Source of the DNA: Arthrobacter sp. UM1
Lineage (GTDB): Bacteria; Actinomycetota; Actinomycetes; Actinomycetales; Micrococcaceae
NCBI RefSeq assembly: GCF_020483305.1
Contig: NZ_JACWAB010000006.1
Span: forward strand, 1-64,000
Reading direction: 5' to 3'
DNA: 64,000 bases
Positions 34,832-42,878 of the stretch are shown in pieces. Under the pieces are notes generated by a model. It worked only from the letters and a program-made list of their open reading frames with translations, was not told the origin of the DNA and ran no database searches. A program made the translations under genes and the position numbers. The first letter of the stretch is position 1; each line of letters begins with the position of its first letter.

Positions 34832-35407
34832 ATGTCAGATTCCCGCCTTCAGGAGGCGGTGCTGCGCCGCATCGAGGAGAACTCGATCGAGGAGGCGAGG
34901 TTCGACGCGGAGTCGGCGCTCACGCTCGAGCGCCGCCTCGCCCGCGAGCCCGAGTGGGTGTGGCGGATGCTGACCACCGCCGCCGGGACCGCCCAGTGGT
35001 CCCCGTGCGTCCCCACGCGGGACATGGCGGGCACCGGCCAATACGAACTGCAGGAGGACCCCTCGAGCGATCCCGTGGACGGCTCGGTCACCGCGTTCGA
35101 GCCGCCCTCCCGCCTCGAGCACCACTGGGGCGCCGAGACCCTGGACTGGGAGCTCTCCCCCGCGGACGGCTACACGGACCTCAGGCTCACGCAGACGTGC
35201 TCAACCGATGACATGGTCCTCGCGTGCGCGGCCGGCTGGCACATCTGCCTCGCCACCCTGGAGACCCTGGCCGACGGCGACGACGCGTCCCCCGTGCTCG
35301 GCATGGAGTCCATGCCCTACGGGTGGGAGCGCCTGCGGGACGCGTACGCGGAGAAGTTCGGGCTCACGCCGAGCTGGACGCCGGGCGAGGAGCCTGCGCC
35401 GCAGTGA
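34832..35407 (+). CDS. SRPBCC (START-like) domain protein
   Basis: 191 residues from the ATG at 34832, preceded by AAGGGG; an ATG at 34808 is an alternative. The region ALTLERRLAREPEWVWRMLTTAAGTAQWSP starts the helix-grip fold, and RLEHHWGAETLDWELSP...YTDLRLTQTC fits the AHSA1-type subfamily. A ligand-binding role is expected but undefined. Divergent from the SpoU gene. Confidence 0.78.
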   Translation: MSDSRLQEAVLRRIEENSIEEARFDAESALTLERRLAREPEWVWRMLTTAAGTAQWSPCVPTRDMAGTGQYELQEDPSSDPVDGSVTAFEPPSRLEHHWGAETLDWELSPADGYTDLRLTQTCSTDDMVLACAAGWHICLATLETLADGDDASPVLGMESMPYGWERLRDAYAEKFGLTPSWTPGEEPAPQ

Positions 35408-35442
35408 CAGAATGAGGGTGACCGCCTGACCCGAGGAGCACC

Positions 35443-36291
35443 ATGGCAGCCCCCGCCCGCACCCTGAACGACGTCGAATGCTGGCTCACCGACATGGACG
35501 GCGTGCTCGTCCACGAGAGCCACCCGCTGCCCGGGGCCGCCGAGCTCATCGACTGGTGGAGGGAGACGGGGAAGCGGTTCCTCGTCCTCACGAACAACTC
35601 GATCTACACGCCCCGGGATCTGCGGGCGCGCCTGCTCCAGTCCGGGTTCGACGTCCCGGAGGAGAGCATCTTCACCTCCGCGCTCGCCACGGCCGAGTTC
35701 CTCAAGCGGCAGCACCCGGGCGGCCGGGCGTTCGTCATCGGCGAGGCCGGCCTGACCACGGCGCTCCACGAGGCCGGATTCATCCTCACGGACTCCGAGC
35801 CCGACTACGTGGTGCTCGGCGAGACCCGCACCTACTCCTTCGAGGCCATCACCAAGGCCATCCGCCTCATCCAGGCCGGCGCGCGCTTCATCGCCACCAA
35901 CCCGGACGCCACGGGCCCCTCCAAGGAGGGCGACCTCCCGGCCACCGGCGCGGTGGCCTCCCTTATCACGACGGCGACCAAGCGGGAGCCCTACGTGGTG
36001 GGCAAGCCCAATCCCATGATGTTCCGCGCCGCCCTCAACCGGATCGACGCGCACTCGGAGACCACCGCGATGATCGGCGACCGCATGGACACGGACATCG
36101 TGGCCGGCATGGAGGCGGGCCTGCAGACGGTGCTCGTCTACACGGGCATCACGAGCGAGTCGGACGTGGACGTCTTCCCCTTCAGCCCGGACTACTCCTT
36201 CGACGGGGTGGAAGACCTGGTCAAGCGCCTGCGGGACGAGGACGGAACGGACGGATCAGGGGAAGGCGGATCTGAGGAATCTGCGTCATAG
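35443..36291 (+). CDS. HAD-IIA family phosphatase (NagD-like)
   Basis: 282 residues. Motif I is CWLTDMDGVLVHE with the nucleophile Asp; FLVLTNNSIYTPRDL is motif II; KPNPMMF motif III; MIGDRMDTDIVAGMEAGLQTVLVYTG motif IV. The C2 cap lies between. NagD-like phosphatases act on nucleotides and sugar phosphates. AGGAG precedes the ATG. The last 30 residues are an acidic Gly/Ser-rich tail. Confidence 0.9.
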   Translation: MAAPARTLNDVECWLTDMDGVLVHESHPLPGAAELIDWWRETGKRFLVLTNNSIYTPRDLRARLLQSGFDVPEESIFTSALATAEFLKRQHPGGRAFVIGEAGLTTALHEAGFILTDSEPDYVVLGETRTYSFEAITKAIRLIQAGARFIATNPDATGPSKEGDLPATGAVASLITTATKREPYVVGKPNPMMFRAALNRIDAHSETTAMIGDRMDTDIVAGMEAGLQTVLVYTGITSESDVDVFPFSPDYSFDGVEDLVKRLRDEDGTDGSGEGGSEESAS

Positions 36292-36384
36292 TTCGTCACA
36301 CAAGGCGCTCTCCGCCGCGCGAGCGGTCCGGCGAGGTCTAATCTGGCCTCACACTCGCACGCCTCCTGGAAGGAGCCTCGCCCC

Positions 36385-36654
36385 ATGGCCAGTCTTCAGC
36401 CCTCGCACGCGGTCTTCCTCGTGCTGGTCCTCGCCCTGGTGGTCGTCCCCATCGCAGCGGTGGTCTTCGTGGTGACGCGCAGGCACCTCACCTCCAACGA
36501 GAAGATCCTCGGCTGCCTCCTGGCGCTCGTCTTCCCACTCGTCGGCTCGATCGCCGTCGTCATCATCGCCCGCCAGCGGGACAAGGCTCACGCGCACGAA
36601 GCGCAGCACCACGCGCGGCGCACCCCGCCGCGGGACGCCGGGCGGCACGCATGA
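36385..36654 (+). CDS. PLDc_N-like two-helix membrane protein
   Basis: 89 residues: two membrane helices (VFLVLVLALVVVPIAAVVFVV and ILGCLLALVFPLVGSIAVVII) joined by RRHLTSNEK, then a His/Arg-rich cytoplasmic tail. This matches the short PLDc_N (phospholipase D N-terminal) family. GGAAGGAG precedes the ATG. Its stop overlaps the next ATG as ATGA. Confidence 0.7.
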   Translation: MASLQPSHAVFLVLVLALVVVPIAAVVFVVTRRHLTSNEKILGCLLALVFPLVGSIAVVIIARQRDKAHAHEAQHHARRTPPRDAGRHA

Positions 36655-36863
36655 GCAGCGCCCGCAGCCGCGCCCTGTGCACACGCTGGGCGTGGCCGTT
36701 GGCGGTCATCCACGCCGCGGCCGTCGTCGGGGTCCTGGCCCTGGCACGCCAGGCGCCGAGCGCGGGAAGCCCCGCCGCCCTCGTCCTCGGAGCAACAGCT
36801 CTGATCAGCACGATCCTGGTCTTCACCGCGCTCACGCGGACCGCGGGGAAAGACCGCGCCTAG
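36651..36863 (+). CDS. Small two-helix membrane protein
   Basis: 70 residues with two hydrophobic helices (WPLAVIHAAAVVGVLALA and AALVLGATALISTILVFTAL). Coupled by ATGA overlap to the PLDc_N-like gene, so the two may form a complex. Its stop overlaps that of the convergent hydroxyacid dehydrogenase by four bases. Confidence 0.6.
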   Translation: MSSARSRALCTRWAWPLAVIHAAAVVGVLALARQAPSAGSPAALVLGATALISTILVFTALTRTAGKDRA

Positions 36864-37852
36864 CCCCCGAACACTTCCGGATTGACCGGGTTCTCGGGCT
36901 TCTCTCCCCGGGCCATGGCGATAGCGTCGCGGGCCACCATCTCCGCCATCGTGGAGCGCGTCTGCTCCGTGGCCGAGCCGATGTGAGGCAGCAGCACGGT
37001 GTTCGGTGCCTCGGCGAGGCCGTCTGCGAGCGCGGGCTCCGCCTCGTAGACGTCCAGGCCCGCCCCGGCGATCTCGCCTGTGTTGAGGGCCTCGACCAGC
37101 GCGGCCTCGTCCACCACGGGGCCGCGGGCGGTGTTGACGAGGATCGCCGTCTTCTTCATCCGCGAGAGCGCGTCCGCGTCGATGAGGTGCTTCGTGTCGT
37201 CGGTGAGCGGAACGTGGAGGGAGATGTAGTCCGCGGTCTCGACGATCTCGTCCCACGGCTTCTGCTCCACCCGTCCCGCGAACTCGCCGAGCTCCTCGTC
37301 GGAGACCTCGCGCTCGAGCGGCGGCCGCGGCGAGAACACCACCTTCATGCCGAACCCGAGCGCGCGGCGGGCCATCGCCCGCGCGATCCGGCCGAAGCCG
37401 GCGAGGCCGAGAGTCTGGCCCGTGACGTCGTGCCCCAGCATGAACATGGGCCCCGTGCCCTTGAACTGCCCGGAGCGGACCAGCTCGTCCGCCTCCCGGA
37501 GCCTCCGGGCCACGGAGAGGAGCAGGAGGAACGCGATGTCCGCCGTCGCGTCGGAGAGCACGCCCGGGGTGTTGCTCACGCCGATGCCGCGCGCGGTGGC
37601 GGCCTCGACGTCGATGTTGTTGAACCCGACTGCGTAGTTGCTGATGCCCTTGACCTGCGCGTCCTTGAGCGTGTCCGGGGTGACCTTGTCCGCCATCTGG
37701 GTGATGACGGCGTCGTAGTCCCCAGACGCGAGGAGCTCGGTCAGCCTCTCCGGCGAGGGCAGCTCGGGCAGCACCGTGGTCTCCCCCGCCTCGCGCAGGA
37801 TGCTGAGGCCCGGCTCGGGGATCTCGGCGGTGACGAGGAAACGAGAGGTCAT
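36860..37852 (-). CDS. D-isomer-specific 2-hydroxyacid dehydrogenase
   Basis: 330 residues. Likely glyoxylate/hydroxypyruvate reductase type. NAD-binding motif LGLAGFGRIARAMARRALGFG; catalytic Arg in LVNTARGPVVDEAAL, Glu in GLDVYEAEP and His in VLLPHIGSAT. The N-terminal ITQMADKVTPDTL and SNYAVGFNNID blocks also fit GyaR-like enzymes. Substrate specificity not determined. Confidence 0.9.
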   Translation of the reverse strand: MTSRFLVTAEIPEPGLSILREAGETTVLPELPSPERLTELLASGDYDAVITQMADKVTPDTLKDAQVKGISNYAVGFNNIDVEAATARGIGVSNTPGVLSDATADIAFLLLLSVARRLREADELVRSGQFKGTGPMFMLGHDVTGQTLGLAGFGRIARAMARRALGFGMKVVFSPRPPLEREVSDEELGEFAGRVEQKPWDEIVETADYISLHVPLTDDTKHLIDADALSRMKKTAILVNTARGPVVDEAALVEALNTGEIAGAGLDVYEAEPALADGLAEAPNTVLLPHIGSATEQTRSTMAEMVARDAIAMARGEKPENPVNPEVFGG

Positions 37853-37881
37853 GGCTTCTCCTTCGAGCGAATCGGATTCTC

Positions 37882-37921
37882 GGACCGCGCGCCTCGCGCG
37901 GCGAGCGCGCAGGCGCGGTCC
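37882..37921 (-). terminator. Terminator of the YczE-like gene
   Basis: GGACCGCGC and GCGCGGTCC pair around a GC-rich region that can fold further. It lies 15 bases past the stop of the minus-strand YczE-like gene, before the dehydrogenase start. Confidence 0.55.
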
Positions 37922-37935
37922 GGTCTCCCCTCAGG

Positions 37936-38535
37936 CTAGCGCGCGGGCCGCGGGCGGGCGTCGAGGATCGGCATGAAGTGGTGGGCCACGGGCCCGACGC
38001 CGAGCGCGTAGACCATCGTCCCCACGCCGAGGGTGCCGCCCAGGGCCCACCCCGCCAGAAGGGCCGCGACCTCGATCCCGGTGCGGACGAGCCGCGTGGA
38101 CCGGCCGGTGACGCGGGTGAGGCCGGTCATGAGGCCGTCGCGCGGACCGGGCCCCATGCCGGCGCCGATGTAGCTCGCGATCATGATGCCGTTGAGCACC
38201 ACGCCGCCGACGAGCATGGCGATCTGCGCCGCCAGCCCGTGCGCGGCCGGCATCCACGAGAGGGTCCAGTTGAGGGAGAGGCCGATGAGGACGGTGTTCG
38301 CGAGCGTGCCGAAGCCCGGCTTCTCCCGGAGCGGGATCCAGAGCAGGAGCAGGAGAACGCCGACGGCGATGACCACCGTGCCGATGCTGAGGCCGAACCG
38401 GTGGGCCAGGCCCTGGTGCAGCACGTCCCACGGCGGAAGGCCGAGCCCGGCGCGGAGGATGAGGCCGATCGAGACGCCGAACATCCAGAGGGAGACGAGG
38501 AGCTGGATGATGCGGCGGGGAAGTCGGCGGTCCAT
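37936..38535 (-). CDS. YczE/YitT-like integral membrane protein
   Basis: 199 residues, five hydrophobic segments. The signature LILRAGLGLPPWDVLHQGLAHRFGLSIG and GPGPRDGLMTGL is that of the YczE family, sometimes found near antibiotic biosynthesis genes but of unknown activity. Single gene between terminators. Confidence 0.82.
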   Translation of the reverse strand: MDRRLPRRIIQLLVSLWMFGVSIGLILRAGLGLPPWDVLHQGLAHRFGLSIGTVVIAVGVLLLLLWIPLREKPGFGTLANTVLIGLSLNWTLSWMPAAHGLAAQIAMLVGGVVLNGIMIASYIGAGMGPGPRDGLMTGLTRVTGRSTRLVRTGIEVAALLAGWALGGTLGVGTMVYALGVGPVAHHFMPILDARPRPAR

Positions 38536-38594
38536 GGGGCCACGCTAGCGGAGCGGCGGCCCGAGGAGCGGGGCCGGGCCGAATGCCGGACGGT

Positions 38595-39158
38595 CTACAG
38601 CCCCAGGTCCTCCTTCGTGAAGACCGTGAGGTACGGGACGCCGGCCTCGGCCTCGATGCGCTCCTTGGCGCCCGTGTCCCGGTCCACGATGACGGCCACG
38701 GCCGCCACGGTGCCGCCGGCCTTGCGGACGCCCTCGACGGCGGTGAGGGCCGAGCCGCCCGTCGTCGACGTGTCCTCGAGGACCACCACCGTGCGGCCCT
38801 CGACTCCCGGGCCCTCGACCTGCCGGCCCATGCCGTAGGACTTGGCCGCCTTGCGGACCACGAACGAGTCGATCGGGCGGCCCGCGGCGGCGGAGGCGTG
38901 GAGCACGGCAGTGCCCACCGGGTCGGCGCCCATGGTCAGGCCGCCGGCGGCCTCGAACTCGAGACCGGCGTCGTCGAGCATGCCGAGCATGACGCGCCCG
39001 ATGAGCGGCGCGGCCTCGTGGTGGAGCGTGGCGCGGCGCAGGTCGACGTAGTAGTCGGCCTCCTTGCCGGAGGAGAGGACCACCCTCCCGTGGACGATCG
39101 CCAGCTCCTTGACGAGCTCGAGGAGGCGGGCGCGGTCAGCGGCGTCGATGTGCGTCAT
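38595..39158 (-). CDS. pyrE: Orotate phosphoribosyltransferase
   Basis: 187 residues. Makes OMP from orotate and PRPP. KEADYYVDLRRATLHHEAAPLIG and the PRPP loop VVVLEDTSTTGGSALTAVE are diagnostic; RKAAKSYGMGRQVEG is the flexible catalytic loop. ATG at 39158 chosen; an in-frame ATG three codons upstream is possible. Divergent from nadE. Confidence 0.95.
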   Translation of the reverse strand: MTHIDAADRARLLELVKELAIVHGRVVLSSGKEADYYVDLRRATLHHEAAPLIGRVMLGMLDDAGLEFEAAGGLTMGADPVGTAVLHASAAAGRPIDSFVVRKAAKSYGMGRQVEGPGVEGRTVVVLEDTSTTGGSALTAVEGVRKAGGTVAAVAVIVDRDTGAKERIEAEAGVPYLTVFTKEDLGL

Positions 39159-39268
39159 GCTCGCCATTCTACGAGGGGATCTCACCGTGACGACGACGCC
39201 AGTGCGCACCCCGTCCGGCCCTCGACCGCCCCTGCCCGCGCTGCAGCGCACGGGACTACGCTGGTCGC

Positions 39269-40096
39269 ATGACCTCGCTCCAGGAACACATCATCGCCGA
39301 GATGGGCGTCAAGCCCGAGATCAGCCCCGCCGAGGAGATCGAGAAGCGCGTCGGGTTCCTCGCGGAGTACGCGCGGACCACGGGCACGCGCGGCTTCGTG
39401 CTGGGCATCTCCGGCGGCATCGACTCGACCCTGGCGGGCCGGCTCGCGCAGCTCGCCGTCGAGCGCCTCCGCTCCGAGGGGCACGAGGCGGAGTTCGTGG
39501 CGGTGCGCCTGCCCTACGGCGTCCAGAAGGACGAGGCGGACGCGCAGGCCGCCATGGACTGGATCCGCGCGGACCGCGAGTGGACCTACAACGTCAAGCC
39601 GGGCGTGGACGGCCTCGCCGAGGAGTTCGAGAAGACCGCCGGCCAGCCGCTCAGCGACTTCAACAAGGGCAACGTCAAGGCCCGCGCACGCATGATCGCG
39701 CAGTACGCCCTCGCCGGGGAGAAGCGGCTCGTGGTCATCGGCACGGACCACGCGGCCGAGTCCGTCACGGGCTTCTTCACCAAGTTCGGCGACGGCGGCG
39801 CGGACGTCCTCCCCCTCTACGGCCTCAACAAGCGGCAGAACCGCGCGCTGCTCCGGGAGCTCGGGGCGCCGGAGCCCCTCTGGCAGAAGGTGCCGACGGC
39901 GGATCTGCTCGACGGCAACCCGGGCCGGACGGACGAGGACGAGCTCGGCGTCTCCTACGACGAGATCGACGACTTCCTCGAGGGCAGGCAGGTCTCCCCC
40001 GAGGCGGGCGCGGCCATCCAGCGGAAGTTCCTCGCGTCCCGCCACAAGCGCACGACGCCGGTGACGGTGTTCGACACCTGGTGGAAGCAGGGCTGA
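39269..40096 (+). CDS. nadE: NH3-dependent NAD+ synthetase
   Basis: 275 residues, the short ammonia-using form without a glutaminase domain. P-loop [56 protein letters not shown] and the C-terminal [17 protein letters not shown] match the E. coli/Bacillus enzymes. It makes NAD from deamido-NAD. The S4-domain gene follows after 16 bases. Confidence 0.96.
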   Translation: MTSLQEHIIAEMGVKPEISPAEEIEKRVGFLAEYARTTGTRGFVLGISGGIDSTLAGRLAQLAVERLRSEGHEAEFVAVRLPYGVQKDEADAQAAMDWIRADREWTYNVKPGVDGLAEEFEKTAGQPLSDFNKGNVKARARMIAQYALAGEKRLVVIGTDHAAESVTGFFTKFGDGGADVLPLYGLNKRQNRALLRELGAPEPLWQKVPTADLLDGNPGRTDEDELGVSYDEIDDFLEGRQVSPEAGAAIQRKFLASRHKRTTPVTVFDTWWKQG

Positions 40097-40112
40097 GTCC
40101 CGAGGAGGAGCG

Positions 40113-40478
40113 ATGAGCACGCGCATCGACGCCTGGCTCTGGGCCGTGCGGCTGTACAAGACGCGCTCGGCGGCCACCGCGGCCTGCCGGGGCGGCCACG
40201 TCCGCGTCAACGACGAGCCGGTCAAGGCGGCCACGACCGTCGGCATCGGGGACCGGATCCGGGTGAGGAAGCAGGGGTTCGACCAGCACCTGGAGGTGAC
40301 CGGGCTCATCGCCAAGCGCGTGGGCGCTCCCGTGGCGGCGAAGCAGTACATCGACCACACCCCCAAGCGGGAGAAGCCGCTCATCCCGCCGGTGCCCGTC
40401 CGCGAGCGCGGCGCCGGGCGGCCCACCAAACGGGAGCGGCGGCAGCTCGACGAGCTGCGGGGCTGGCGCAAGGAGTAG
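40113..40478 (+). CDS. S4-domain RNA-binding protein (Hsp15/RqcP-like)
   Basis: 121 residues. STRIDAWLWAVRLYKTRSAATAACRGGHVRVNDEPVKAA is the S4 fold with the heat-shock protein 15 signature. Such proteins bind stalled 50S subunits with peptidyl-tRNA. The Arg/Lys-rich tail (GRPTKRERRQLDELRGWRK) is typical. GAGGAGG precedes the ATG; probably co-transcribed with nadE. Confidence 0.9.
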   Translation: MSTRIDAWLWAVRLYKTRSAATAACRGGHVRVNDEPVKAATTVGIGDRIRVRKQGFDQHLEVTGLIAKRVGAPVAAKQYIDHTPKREKPLIPPVPVRERGAGRPTKRERRQLDELRGWRKE

Positions 40479-40532
40479 CGGGGCCCTCACGGCAGCGGGC
40501 ATCTCGCTTCTGGGCCTGAGGGGGTTCTTTAT

Positions 40533-40554
40533 ATAGCGTTCGTCTGCTATGCTG
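40533..40554 (+). promoter_or_regulatory. AT-rich promoter with inverted repeat before the lipoprotein gene
   Basis: ATAGC (40533-40537) and GCTAT (40546-40550) form a dyad with an 8-nt spacer inside TTTATATAGCG...GCTATGCT, a rare AT-rich patch; TATGCT (40549-40554) could be the -10 element. An operator overlapping the promoter is plausible, fitting a metal- or stress-inducible gene. Confidence 0.4.
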
Positions 40555-40592
40555 GCGGGGCAGTCTTCCCTCAATTCCCCGCGAGGAGCTTC

Positions 40593-41303
40593 ATGCCGCC
40601 CACCGTCCCCTTCCGCCGCTCGTCTCTGAAGAACCGCGCGGCCAGGCCCGTGCTCGCAGCATGGGCACTCACCGGCTCCGTTCTGCTCGCCGCCTGCGGA
40701 GGATCCGGCTCGGCTCCCGGAGCCTCGAGCAGCGCCCCCTCCGCCTCCGGCTCGGACCAGGCGGAGGCGAGCGCGCCGTCCTCGTCCGCCTCGGCAGGCG
40801 GGCACCACGGCAGCGGAGCGCACAGCGGCCACGGCGGGAGCGGACAGAACGGAGGCGGACACGGGCACACCCACGGCCACAGCAGCCCTGGCGCACCGGC
40901 CGGCATGGCCCCCGCCCCGAACGCCAAGTACCCCGTGGGCACGCAGGTCAAGCTGACGGCAGGCCACATGCCCGGCATGAAGGGCGCCGGCGCCAAGGTG
41001 ACGGGCGTGTACTCGACCCAGACGTATGAGGTGACCTACACGCCCACCACGGGCGGGGCGCCCGTGAAGAACCACCGCTGGGTGGTCCGCGAGGAGACTG
41101 AGGGGCAGGCGAGCCACAAGGCCGGAGACCGGGTGGTCCTCACGGCCGAGCACATGCCGGGGATGAAGGGCGCGCGGGCCACGATCGAGAAGGTCGTGAC
41201 CACGCCGGTCTACATGCTGGATGTGCGCGGGACGGACGGCTCGTTCATGCGGAACCACCTGTGGATGCAGGAGGACGAGCTGGCTCCGGCCGACCACTCC
41301 TGA
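40593..41303 (+). CDS. Lipoprotein with tandem DUF1541 (YdhK) domains and His-rich linker
   Basis: 236 residues. Lipobox LLAAC after a short signal peptide, then Ser/Gly/His-rich linker (GGHHGSGAHSGHGGSGQNGG), then two DUF1541 copies (GTQVKLTAGHMPGMKGAGAKVTGVY and GDRVVLTAEHMPGMKGARATIEKV), each with HMPGM. DUF1541 lipoproteins in Firmicutes lie near copper- or metal-resistance genes; the His and Met residues suggest metal binding outside the membrane. No metal transporter is adjacent here. Confidence 0.88.
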   Translation: MPPTVPFRRSSLKNRAARPVLAAWALTGSVLLAACGGSGSAPGASSSAPSASGSDQAEASAPSSSASAGGHHGSGAHSGHGGSGQNGGGHGHTHGHSSPGAPAGMAPAPNAKYPVGTQVKLTAGHMPGMKGAGAKVTGVYSTQTYEVTYTPTTGGAPVKNHRWVVREETEGQASHKAGDRVVLTAEHMPGMKGARATIEKVVTTPVYMLDVRGTDGSFMRNHLWMQEDELAPADHS

Positions 41304-41397
41304 GCGGGCAGTCCCAGGGCGGAGTCCTGAAGCCCGAGCCCCCGGCCGAAGCCGTCGGAGCGGCCCGCAGCCGCCCGGACGCGGGCGAGGGACCGGC

Positions 41398-42603
41398 TCA
41401 GACGAACGCGCTGACGCCCGTCACGCCGCGGGCCACGATGAGCGAGTTGATCTCGTAGGTGCCCTCGTAGGTGAAGAGGATCTCGGCGTCGCCGAAGATC
41501 TTGGCCATCTCGTAGTCGCTCGTGATGCCGTTCCCGCCGAGCATCGCCCGCCCGGCGGCCACGGACTCACGGGCGAGCCGCGTGGTGGTGGACTTGCCGA
41601 GCGCAGCCTGGACCATGTCCAGACGCCCCTCCTCCTGCACGCGGGCCAGCTGCACCATGAGGCCGAGCGAGGCGTGAGCATTGCCGAGCATCCGCGCGAG
41701 CGGCTCCTGCACGAGCTGGAACTTGGCCAGCTGGCGGCCGAACTGCTCGCGGGAGAGGGCGTAGGTGCGGGCCACGTCGAACGCGGCGAGCTGGATGCCC
41801 ACGCCCTGCCAGCCCACCCAGGCCCGGGAGTCGCGGAGCAGCTCGTTGGCGGCGTGGAAGCTCGAGGCGCCCGGCAGGAGGTTCGAGTGCGGGACGCGGA
41901 CCTCCTCCAGCTCGATGTGGGCGTTCTGCATGATGCGCAGGCCCACCTTGTTGCAGATCTTCTCCGCCGAGTAGCCCTCGCGGTCGGACTCCACGATGAA
42001 GGCCTTGATCTGGCCGTCCGCCTCGTCCCGCGCCCAGATGAGGGCGAAGTCGCAGATGGTGCCCATGCCGATCCAGCGCTTCGAGCCGTTGATGACCCAC
42101 TCGTCGCCCTCGCGCCGCGCCGTCGTCGAGAGGCCGCCGGCGATGTCCGAGCCGTGCAGGGGCTCCGTCAGGGCGAAGGCGCCGGTCTTGGCGAAGGTGC
42201 GCAGGCCCGGGAGCCACTGCCGCTTCTGCTCTTCCGAGCCGAGGTGGTCGATCATGCCCACGATGAGCTCGTTGTGGATGCCCACGAGCGCGGAGAGGGA
42301 CACATCCGCGCGCGCCACCTCCGCGTAGACGAGACCCTTGAAGAGACGGGACGAGCCGTCCAGCTGGAGCTCGCCGAGGCCGTGCTCGGCCATCGCGGCC
42401 ACGAGGCCGGACGCGAACTCCTCGCGGTTCCAGGGCTCGATCGAGTGCGGGCGCACCTCCTCCTGGAGGAAGGCGCGGATCTCCTCGAAGCGGGCCTTCT
42501 CCTGCGGATCGAGGAGGTCCACGACGTAGCTGACGTCGGCATCGGCGTACGGAGGAGCCTCGACAAGCGGCTCGCTGGTCCGGGACGGGTCGGAAATCGT
42601 CAT
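41398..42603 (-). CDS. Acyl-CoA dehydrogenase, glutaryl-CoA dehydrogenase-like
   Basis: 401 residues. FAD-dependent. FALTEPLHGSDIAGGLSTTARREGDEWVINGSKRWIG is the signature 1 region; GNGITSDYEMAKIFGDAEILFTYEGTYEINSLIVARGVTGVSAFV at the C-terminus carries the catalytic Glu (YEGT) and the TG..AF ending typical of glutaryl-CoA dehydrogenases. The Arg that binds the second carboxylate was not verified. Divergent from the acyl-CoA ligase. Confidence 0.88.
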   Translation of the reverse strand: MTISDPSRTSEPLVEAPPYADADVSYVVDLLDPQEKARFEEIRAFLQEEVRPHSIEPWNREEFASGLVAAMAEHGLGELQLDGSSRLFKGLVYAEVARADVSLSALVGIHNELIVGMIDHLGSEEQKRQWLPGLRTFAKTGAFALTEPLHGSDIAGGLSTTARREGDEWVINGSKRWIGMGTICDFALIWARDEADGQIKAFIVESDREGYSAEKICNKVGLRIMQNAHIELEEVRVPHSNLLPGASSFHAANELLRDSRAWVGWQGVGIQLAAFDVARTYALSREQFGRQLAKFQLVQEPLARMLGNAHASLGLMVQLARVQEEGRLDMVQAALGKSTTTRLARESVAAGRAMLGGNGITSDYEMAKIFGDAEILFTYEGTYEINSLIVARGVTGVSAFV

Positions 42604-42878
42604 CGCTCTCCTCGGGCTGCAGGGTCGTCCAGGCGCCCGCTCCCCTGCCTCTTTCCGCTCACGGCGGGAAAAGGCGGGCCGCGACGGCGCGGTGCATGAA
42701 ACGAGCCTATCCGAAGTGTGTCCCGCCTCACAGTGTGCATCAGTGCACGAGTGCTGTGCAGTTTCAGTCCCACTCGCATTGCGGACAGACCCTTGAACAC
42801 TCTTGATTGTTTCGGTGTGATTGGGTTCACATCCTCAGGCCGCCGCAGGCCGGAACCGCAGAAGGAGAGAGGACCTCC
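42604..42878. promoter_or_regulatory. Divergent promoter region with GTGCA-type dyads
   Basis: 275 bases between the acyl-CoA dehydrogenase and the acyl-CoA ligase genes. Around 42733-42760 overlapping inverted words occur (GTGCATCAGTGCAC, and TGCAC-N7-GTGCA), an AT-richer patch follows. These could bind a FadR- or TetR-like fatty-acid regulator; none is adjacent. Confidence 0.4.
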
